Shown here piece by piece: positions 57,501 to 64,000 of a stretch of 64,000 nt of DNA. The notes beneath the pieces were generated by a model, which had not been told where the DNA came from, did no database searches, and worked only from the letters and a program-made list of their open reading frames with translations. The stretch's first letter is position 1. Each line of letters starts with the position of its first letter. The stretch is from Manduca sexta. Taxonomy: Eukaryota > Arthropoda > Insecta > Lepidoptera > Sphingidae. A program made the position numbers and the translations under genes. The stretch covers positions 3,154,391-3,218,390 of the forward strand of contig NC_051118.1 of assembly GCF_014839805.1 (NCBI RefSeq). The letters run 5' to 3'.

Positions 57501-59725
57501 ACACCATATTTTCTAATTTTTTAGACGTTCTTGGGGAAATACCCCTACTGCACCTGATGACAAGTGGAGTAGGGGCCAAGTAATGTGTATTGCACAAATA
57601 TAGCTTATTTTAACCAGAAATACAGGCTGATCCCGAAACCCTACAGACTTCTATGGGCCACTGTGACGGGTTTTACCTTGTGTACGGTGGTAGCTTTCCG
57701 AACGGATAAAAATATCCTACTACGAGCAAAATAAATACATACAGGAGGGACCCTCTTCTATTAAATGCGCTAATTATGGTTTATTATATACCCTTATTTG
57801 ATTTGCCGTAATCGGCCCAAAATGTTTGCATACAATCTTGCAGTGTCATTGACAAGGTTTTACAAATTAAAAGCAACCACGTCATGGAGACAGATTATAA
57901 TTAAAAGAATAATATTTGATAATGTTTTCGCAAGTTCAACTTTTGAAGATTGTTGAAAAAACAAAATACAAATTTACCAGTTAATTTGCTAAACATATAC
58001 ACTAAAAAAATCTTTAAATTCAACTTTAAGGAAAATTGTACCGAATTACTCCAATAAGAAAGAAAAAAAATTACAGGGATGTAAAAACATTGCCTCATAG
58101 TTACATACCTACTTACAAAGTATTTTTGATACAGGAAAAAAATACAATTTATTGATGACTAAAGGTAAAAAATAGCCACCATAAAGATATCTGTATACAA
58201 AAACACCGGGGAAATTTTAAAAAATGTATAATATGTGACATAACTTTTTTTAAAATTACATAGGGTAGTAATTTTAAAGTATCACTAGTTTTTACTCGCG
58301 GCTTCGCCTGCGTGAAAGAGTATTTCGAAAAAAAATAACCCGCTATATATTTTCCCAGGATAGAAAGTAGCCTACGTCCTTCCCAGGGTCTCAAACTATC
58401 TCCATACCAAATTTCATCGAAATCCTTTGGGTAGTTTTTGAGTTTATCGCGTTCAGACAGACTGACAGATGCGACGAGGGACTTTGTTTTATAATACATA
58501 TATTTTTTTATAACTTTTTAAGAGGAAAAAAAGCGGCGATAGCCTAGTTGGGTATGGAACGGACTGCCGAGACGAATGTCCGCAGATTCAAATCCCAAGG
58601 GCACACACCTCTGACTTTTCTAAAAAATCATGTGTGTATTCTTTGTGAATTTATCGTTCGCTTTAACGGTGAAGGAAAACATCGTGAGGAAACCTGCACA
58701 TCTGAGAAGTTCTCTATAGGAATTTCGAAGGTGTGTGAAGTCTACCAATCCGCACTAGGCCAGCGTGGTGGACTAAAGCCTAATTTCTCTCAGTAGTAGA
58801 GGAGGCCCGTGCTCAGCAGTGGGCGAGTATATAATACAGGGCTGATATTATTATTTATTATTATTAAGAGGAACAATTCTGTCACACACGTTAGTTGCGT
58901 AATTTAAACCGTTTCCGCACCGCGCGCAACGGAAACTCTCAAAGGGAATATTTTTTCTGATTTTGCAAAATTTTTCATCGATGCTCCGCTCTTATTGGAT
59001 ATAGCTTGATATAGCTTCCTCGATAGATAGGCTATCCAATACTAAAAGGTTTTTTCAATTCGTACCAGTAGTTCCAGATATTAGCATTCAAACAAACAAA
59101 CAGACTTTTCAGCTTTATATAACATAGATTCAGTTCAGACGCAACGGTTTGGTTTATAAGCGTACCAAAAAAGGGAACACGTGTGAAAATTATACTTTGA
59201 TATTTGTTGTTCTACAATGGCATATATGCGCATACGCCTGATCTAATCGTAAGCCGTTATCGTCACCTGTTTAAGGTGAATTCCTTCATTAACAGTAACA
59301 GTCAAAGTTACTGTCACTTATCAAAATGATGACGTTTGTGTTATCTCAACTATGGTCAGGCCATGAGACTAAATATAGCCTCGTTGTTTTGTGACGCTAA
59401 TTCGCTTGGAGCGTCAATCTCGTAGTTCTCTAATTATGACTTTTCCTTTAATGCATCATAAAAAATAGTTTCAACATAATATGCACACTGTTGACCCTGT
59501 AAAAAATATCAGTACCTTGTTAACTTTGAGCGAGTGCGGATGTGGGTCGGCGAGAAGCGCGCGCAGGTCACGCAGCAGGCGGCGCAGGCGCGCAGGAAAC
59601 CTCGGGTCGCGCAGGTCGCCCTCGCAGGTCACCACCACGCCACACCAGCCGCCCGCGCCGCCTCCGCCGCCGACCCCGCCCCCACCCCCACCCGCCGAGC
59701 CTGGCCCGTCGCTGTCCGCTGCCAT
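45489..59725 (-). CDS. NCOA6: Nuclear receptor coactivator 6 orthologue
   Basis: Eight minus-strand exons join in phase: 59516-59725 (ATG 59723-59725), 51469-51664, 51038-51325, 50563-50873, 49830-50315, 47558-49613, 45708-47276, 45489-45547 (TGA 45489-45491), giving 1724 residues. NCOA6 is a large, mostly disordered coactivator that bridges nuclear receptors to the MLL3/4 (Trr in flies) H3K4 methyltransferase complex. Identity rests on the N-terminal block [21 protein letters not shown]...[13 protein letters not shown], which matches the vertebrate protein almost residue for residue, and on the nuclear-receptor box [11 protein letters not shown] (302-311). Pro-rich, Lys-rich and Ser-rich low-complexity sequence fills the rest, with a basic C-terminus (KRKRRES, KKKPRR, RRRRTSR), probably nuclear localisation signals. 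The first coding intron is 7.85 kb; all others are under 300 bp. Human NCOA6 is about 2060 residues, so this is shorter but complete. Confidence 0.9.
45708..47276 (-). CDS. NCOA6: NCOA6 coding exon 7
   Basis: Residues 1183-1705. It contains a non-repetitive block [19 protein letters not shown] near 1251-1269, an LxxLL at 1472-1476 ([15 protein letters not shown]), and Ser/Pro clusters that look like phosphorylation sites. Basic patches KRKRRESES and RPKKKPRR are likely nuclear localisation signals. [16 protein letters not shown] follows. The exon ends in phase 1 at RRKTRSA before the donor GTGAGA. Confidence 0.87.
47558..49613 (-). CDS. NCOA6: NCOA6 coding exon 6, large central exon
   Basis: Residues 498-1182. 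It begins with a Gln-rich helix ([14 protein letters not shown]), then [13 protein letters not shown] with an LxxLL at 546-550. A Ser/Pro/Thr-rich segment follows, and then a very Lys/Asp-rich, low-complexity charged half (for example [21 protein letters not shown]). The exon ends in phase 1 at [11 protein letters not shown]. No folded domain is recognised; the composition suits a disordered scaffold. Confidence 0.88.
49830..50315 (-). CDS. NCOA6: NCOA6 coding exon 5, second PPxY
   Basis: Residues 336-497, phase 0 at both ends. It is highly Pro/Ala-rich, with a second PPPY at 431-434 (in [11 protein letters not shown]) and an LxxLL (LQALL, 477-481) directly followed by four prolines. Both GC-rich codon usage and low complexity create long open frames on the opposite strand here; these are shadows. 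Confidence 0.87.
50563..50873 (-). CDS. NCOA6: NCOA6 coding exon 4, with PPxY and LxxLL
   Basis: Residues 232-335. It has a PPPY motif at 258-261 (in GPPPPYPA) and the nuclear-receptor box LVNLL at 304-308 (in [11 protein letters not shown]). The latter corresponds to the principal LxxLL of vertebrate NCOA6. Between them is a His/Ala/Pro repeat. The PPxY resembles a GPPPPYP-type site in the vertebrate protein. PPxY motifs bind WW domains; in Drosophila, NCOA6 is reported to bind Yorkie this way. Confidence 0.87.
51038..51325 (-). CDS. NCOA6: NCOA6 coding exon 3
   Basis: Residues 136-231 plus a split Gly. It begins after a TTATACAG acceptor, with [16 protein letters not shown] early in the exon, then a Pro/Ala tract, [19 protein letters not shown] and [15 protein letters not shown]. 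The last segment is a polar, non-repetitive patch and a candidate conserved insect motif. The ATG at 51255-51257 inside it is internal, not a start. Confidence 0.8.
51469..51664 (-). CDS. NCOA6: NCOA6 coding exon 2
   Basis: Residues 71-135 plus one base. It contains the most conserved stretch of the protein ([15 protein letters not shown] and [10 protein letters not shown]), a compact N-terminal domain of the family. The Arg- and Ala-rich body ([13 protein letters not shown]) replaces a vertebrate Glu/Gln-rich helix of the same length. The phase-1 donor (GCAGATG then GTACAA) joins to the exon ending at 51325 to give [15 protein letters not shown]. Confidence 0.9.
52800..54910. repeat. Group of RTE-like LINE 3' fragments in NCOA6 intron 1
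   Basis: Separate short pieces: 52800-52990 (plus, GGAAGCTACGTCCCTCCTGAG type), 53926-54133 (minus, with TGTCTGTCTGT and GAAGCCCCGAGCAAAAGCTA) and 54790-54910 (plus, CTCGCGGCTCCGCCCGCGTG). A family E fragment and non-repetitive sequence lie between them. Confidence 0.5.
53592..53755 (+). repeat. Family E dispersed repeat, partial
   Basis: Plus-strand partial copy with CGAGAGATG, GTCGGCCTGTTTGAACCGG and CTATCCAGGTGGTCATG, in NCOA6 intron 1. Confidence 0.6.
54911..56500. other. NCOA6 intron 1, mostly unique AT-rich sequence
   Basis: Apart from the LINE tail at 55186-55335, nothing is recognised here, nor in 51665-52800, 56807-57536, 57736-58282 or 58856-59515. No conserved-looking exon in either strand interrupts the intron. 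Confidence 0.35.
55186..55335 (+). repeat. RTE-like LINE 3' end
   Basis: CTAGCTTTTGCCCGCGGCTC ... CCCAGGGTCTCAAACTGTC, the same family as the pieces at 2914 and 58283. Confidence 0.55.
56501..56806 (+). repeat. Family B dispersed repeat
   Basis: A full-length plus-strand copy with ATTGCTTTGAATGACG at the left and ACTCTCACATATGAGAG at the right, in NCOA6 intron 1. The family has no coding capacity and its superfamily is not clear from the sequence. Confidence 0.7.
57537..57735 (+). repeat. Family E dispersed repeat, partial
   Basis: Plus-strand copy with an internal deletion; CCCCTACTGCACCTGATG and GGGTTTTACCTTGTGTACGG are clear. In NCOA6 intron 1. Confidence 0.6.
58283..58500 (+). repeat. 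RTE-like LINE 3' end
   Basis: The best-preserved copy: CTAGTTTTTACTCGCGGCTT, GATAGAAAGTAGCCTACGTC, AAACTATCTCCATACCAAAT, CGCGTTCAGACAGACTGACA. A family A SINE follows directly. Confidence 0.6.
58533..58855 (+). mobile_element. tRNA-derived SINE, family A, best-preserved copy
   Basis: Complete head (GCGGCGATAGCCTAGTTGG), B box (GATTCAAATCCCAAGG), body and GGGCTGATATTATTATT tail, inserted in the long first coding intron of NCOA6, immediately 3' of an RTE-like LINE tail. Confidence 0.82.
59516..59725 (-). CDS. NCOA6: NCOA6 coding exon 1
   Basis: Residues 1-70. The ATG lies one base after a TTGCAG acceptor, so there must be an upstream non-coding exon. A Gly-rich tract (about residues 11-26) is followed by [14 protein letters not shown]...[14 protein letters not shown], which corresponds to the vertebrate FVAFKGNIDDKDF...LKVQK block. 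It ends in phase 0 at the donor AAG then GTACTG, exactly where the next exon resumes the conserved VEPWNSV. Confidence 0.88.
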
Positions 59726-59726
59726 G

Positions 59727-62700
59727 CTGCAACACCAACCACAAATCTTAATAACCAACCAATAACCGATGACAGAGAGGCGAACTACATATCAAATAAC
59801 GGAACCTCGCGTCCAAAACACCCCATATATTGCACTCACAACAAATAAATGATGAGAAAATAAGTTATAAAATTACTTATGTCTGAGTAAACGCTAGGTA
59901 ATCGTCGTATATTATAGGTCGAACAAATGCAAAAGTCATGGTCCCAAATAAAAAGTATACAATAGTGATATGTGCATTAACTGTCTTACCACCGTTTTCA
60001 TTCCAATGCCAAATACCCCAATTCGAATTAATAATATGTAAACAAGTCAAAAAAAGAGATAATTTATTAAAAATGGTTGTTATACCTTTAGTGACAGATA
60101 TTTACTTGAAAATTATGAACCAGGCCCCTAAATATTTTAGAGCAATTTTTTACCTTATTTACTTAGAAAGTAGTAGAAAATGCATCTGTAATAAATAGAA
60201 TTGCTAATCATAAAATGGTTCTTTTTTACCTACTAGTCAATTAAAAATTTGCATTCTTTCTAAATACTTCACAGGTTTAACTTGGCTTTTATGCTTTATT
60301 AGAATGGTAAGGCAAAATACTGATTAAAAACTTTAATGAAGAATATATTTTTCATATGACTGCATCTTCAATAATTCAATATTTGGATGCAGTTTACTTG
60401 TTAGACTTTTTTTACACTTAGATAGACATTATTGAACACTATTATTAAACATTGTGGGAAAAATATTTACTATAAAAAAATGTGGAAAACGAAAACCAGA
60501 CCTAACCATTCGGAAATTAATAGTTTTGATAATCATATCAAATTATTGATTAGCATACTGCGTAATTAATGTTTTACTTGTTTATTTAGCATTGCACTTA
60601 TCTTACTGGTTCATTAACTCTGCTGTGACATTAAAAAAATGTCTAAGAAACTGTTTAATATTTATGTTTTGCAACATTATGTAAATAAATTAACTTTTTA
60701 TTACCAAACTCTATTGCTCGAGCAGTATTACACATCTTTAAAACATATTTAATAAATAATATGTAATGATGCCGAATTAATTCTATATAACAATCGAGAA
60801 CTGCTAGAATGCAAGAGCATGCTTTATAAATATTCTATATTTTTAAATTGAACTTATGTAGTGCCTTTTTAATATTACATTCTCCTTACACAAGCCCTAT
60901 TCTAATTCACATCATTCAAAAATAATCTGCATTTAATTAGGAGTAAAAAAAACTCATAAAAAAAATATTAATAACTTGAGTGTGGGAACTTTATATGTAT
61001 CACAAATCCTATATCATATGTATGATACCTAGAGATTGATTCATCATAGTACAAGTTAACACTTATTTAACTCATTAGATTATTATCTGTTACATAATCA
61101 TTAATTATTATTGTGTTATATGACATAATGTAATGAGGTGGACATATTATAAGCCTAAAATGTATCACAATTATTTTAAATAATAAATAGTTTTTACACT
61201 ATTAGTGGATTACGCTGGTTTTTTTTTAATAAAATATTCCAAATATATAAAAATATAAATTGAATGTTTGTTATGAAAATACAATTTACATTGATAGTGA
61301 CTTCTAGATCAATATTTTGGAATGTTAGTAATTGCCATTATTTGCCATAACTGTAAAATTGAAAAGCTTAATTTAATTTGCAAAATATAACTTTAAATGT
61401 TATTTTATGTAGTAGGTTATTAAAGTTATTTTTTTTCAAAAAGCAACAACTAAATAACCCTCAAAAGAAACACATTAACACTTTATATCACCTTCATTAG
61501 ACTATAATCCTGATAAAATTATAGTATTTTTTGGTAGAGCATACATGGCAGGCGAGCTAAATAAAAAGAGATCTTATTTTTTCTTGTTAAAAAAAAAATC
61601 TAAAATCTCATTTCTGAACCTAATGTTGCACATTTATCTTAAAGTTTTACTACCCAGGTAATACTAAAACTCATGCCACTCTTACCATTTTCTCCATACT
61701 CATGTTACAATCATAAAAAAAATAGTTTGGCAAGAAAAAACAATGCGGTATTCCCCTAATTGGCATAGTTTAGTTTCTGACAGTGCAAATCTAATACATC
61801 ACCTGGTAAGTTTAAAATATAAGCATACTGTTAAACATTATCAATTATCACGCTGACTCATTGCACATGACGGATGATAATAAAAAAAAACACTCCAGGA
61901 AGTGGAAATATCCATAAACATTTGCACTTGAACCGTTGGGGGCAAAATTAATGTAAATATTAATTGATCTTTTTTTTCCTTGTCTCCAAATATTTTTTAA
62001 AGACTTATCAAAATTTATAGTACTTTCATAAAATTGTATTGAAATTTCATATTCAATAATTATGAGTAATTTATCAGTTGTTAATAGTATTATCATTTTA
62101 TACAACGGATATAATATAGTGCTTTAGGTTTAAAAAAAAAACTATAAGTTTTCATATATTTACCAGAAATGTGCAGTTGAGCAATAGGATAAATCATTTT
62201 ATTATTGCATAATCTATTGAGGTCATGTTTTAATTGTGAAAAAAAAATCTTAGAATAATGAATCTTTTTTATGGAGAAAACATGATGACAATACTTGAAT
62301 ATTTTTTTTTATTTTAAAAATTAAATTAACCTATCCAAGTAAAAAAGTAATCACTAATTACTTACATTCCAAAATATAGATAAAACATGAAACTTAATTT
62401 TCTGGAACAAACCAGTTTAAAGTGGTTAATTTTGTCCTATACAAAAGCAAATTTTTATCATTGCACTGAAAGATAAATACATTAATTAAATAATAAATTA
62501 ATTCAATAACTATTTACAAAAAAACAAAATATTTGTGTTAACAACAGATGTTTTTTAATTAAAGTATACTCAATGACTGGAAAAAAAAGCATTGTTTTAA
62601 ATTTCTTTACAATTTTAGTAATGTCATTTATAACCGACACACATACCATCCAAATTCATGTAGATATTAAACTATCTAAGAAAAACTATGTTTTGGTATT

Positions 62701-63839
62701 CATTATTCACATATACTAAATTTTGTCAAGAAAATTCAATAAATTCGCCTTTTGATATAACTTTTCAAACCCAATATTCACTGTACCTTTAAAATAATTT
62801 CAATATTGAAATGAAGTCCAAGATAATTGAGTCTGTTTTAAAACTTATTTTTTGTCATAACAAAGTTAGATTACCATTTTTTGTACACTATTCTGTTTGA
62901 AAGCAACATTTTGTAACATTCATTTATGTATATCAAACTGCTGAAAAAGAACACCTTTAATTCCACATTTTTTTAAATATTTTCTATATTATTTGTATTT
63001 CATATTTTCTTTTAGTAATTATTATAATTTTTTGTCCTTTAATACTATTCATACCATTTTCAGCATCCATACTGTAATACTGTTTTCAATTTGCTGATCA
63101 ATCTTCAATCACTTACATTAATCATGAGTTTTCATATATTATCTATGCTTTATAAGTGATTATTGCACTGAAATATAATCCTGGTTACCTGAAAAGGATG
63201 ATTTTAGGCAAAAACTAATGTAAACTTTACATTTAATCTGAAAATGTAATGTTATTGAAACGAAAACTAACCACAACATCACATGAAGGAAATTTACTTG
63301 AAGCCATGTTCCAAATGATAATATTCAACATTTCCAGCATAAAAATAAGACACATTCATTAACAATTTTAATTTATGTAAGCCAGTGTACACCTGTATTG
63401 GTTTATATTGATGTGAATGACATTGTATGGGCGATGTTTAGGACACATGTATTTTTCGTAACCTTACGCGGTGTTTACTTAGTACTTTGGGTATGTTTTT
63501 CAGTTTCAAACACGCTACACGCGGTGCAAACACTAATAAGAACGTACTAACGTGTTGTATCGACATATCTGTGGAGTTTACAAGCACCGTGGTCGTGGAA
63601 TATGCCGCGAACGACGTCCGAAACAACGTCAACAGCACATTGCGTGTTACACAATTTCTCACTGGTCAAACTGCGACATTGTAACCGCGAATAATGTTTT
63701 TCAGCGAGACCGCGCGCGGGGCACGTCCGCACCGGCCGCCCGACGTCCTGTCACCCACCACTGTGTCCATTTTGTGTCGAACATAGCACCACGGCACTCG
63801 CCGCAAAATGTAAATAAACCTCCGTAAAACTCCACTCAC
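59727..63839 (-). other. AT-rich interval, probable NCOA6 5' intron
   Basis: This is about 4.1 kb of very AT-rich sequence with many poly-A/T runs and short homopolymers. I found none of the dispersed repeat families, no coding exon and no RNA gene. An alternative minus-strand leader with an ATG (MASSKFPSCDVV, about 63257-63310, followed by GTTAGT) is visible but unsupported. Confidence 0.35.
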
Positions 63840-63990
63840 CTCTCATACGATGTCACATTCCGCTCAATTCCACACAAGTACCATTCCCTTGTGTCTCAAA
63901 TCATCCTGGAATATCAAACGAAACATCACAGTCCGGCACGGACGCAAGCCAATATCGGACCTATGGCCAGTGTCCACTCCACTACGAAAA
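63840..63990 (-). other. NCOA6: Candidate non-coding first exon of NCOA6
   Basis: On the minus strand a strong donor (GAGAG then GTGAGT) is at 63839/63840. The acceptor that precedes the NCOA6 ATG is at 59726. An exon between would be non-coding and has no visible competing frame. The region 63680-63990 is markedly richer in CpG than the AT-rich 4 kb that follows. The 5' end is not defined and may lie beyond the window. Confidence 0.4.
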
Positions 63991-64000
63991 CATATGACAC

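Noticed and set aside
1..64000. CRISPR arrays, bacterial insertion sequences, prophage or toxin-antitoxin genes
   Set aside because: The spliced genes and eukaryotic repeats show nuclear animal DNA, and no regularly spaced repeat-spacer array exists in the window.

Overview
The window is eukaryotic nuclear DNA, very probably from a moth or butterfly. The genes are intron-rich with GT/AG splice sites. The exons are GC-rich and sit in very AT-rich introns and spacers. Much of the spacer is short interspersed elements, Helitrons and terminal-inverted-repeat elements of lepidopteran type. No bacterial operon, CRISPR array or bacterial mobile element is present. Assignment to Lepidoptera is an inference from the repeats and the protein-coding content.

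Three protein genes can be assembled by matching splice sites and reading phase. (1) On the + strand, 9843-29431, 23 consecutive in-phase exons encode the last 1326 residues of a NACHT plus WD-repeat protein (NWD family). Its first exon or exons, with the start codon, were not found. (2) On the - strand, 36457-38490, is the small COX6C gene (76 residues, cytochrome c oxidase subunit 6C), with a non-coding first exon. (3) On the - strand, 45489-59725 for the coding part, eight exons encode a 1724-residue nuclear receptor coactivator 6 (NCOA6) orthologue. It carries conserved N-terminal blocks, several LxxLL motifs and two PPxY motifs. A probable non-coding first exon lies near 63840-63990.

Layout. 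1-9842 is repeat-rich spacer or 5' intron, with one CpG-rich island at about 7990-8090 holding a palindrome of CRE-like sites. 9843-29431 is the NWD gene; its introns are full of repeats, and four elements end only 22-28 bp before an exon. 29432-36456 is 3' UTR and spacer with a SINE, a Helitron carrying a nested inverted-repeat element, and a perfect 23-bp hairpin. 36457-38490 is COX6C. 38500-40765 is spacer with one SINE and one Helitron. 40766-45488 is repeat-poor and may be a long NCOA6 3' UTR. 45489-51664 is the compact 3' part of NCOA6. 51665-59515 is its long, repeat-filled first coding intron. 59727-63839 is a very AT-rich 5' intron.

The three genes act in different places: NACHT/WD signalling or scaffolding, mitochondrial respiration, and chromatin/transcription. 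Nothing in the sequence suggests they form one system. The best leads are the apparently degenerate NACHT nucleotide-binding site, an unclassified repeat present as an inverted pair beside two exons of the same gene, the crowding of insertions against splice acceptors, and several elements with diagnostic target-site duplications.
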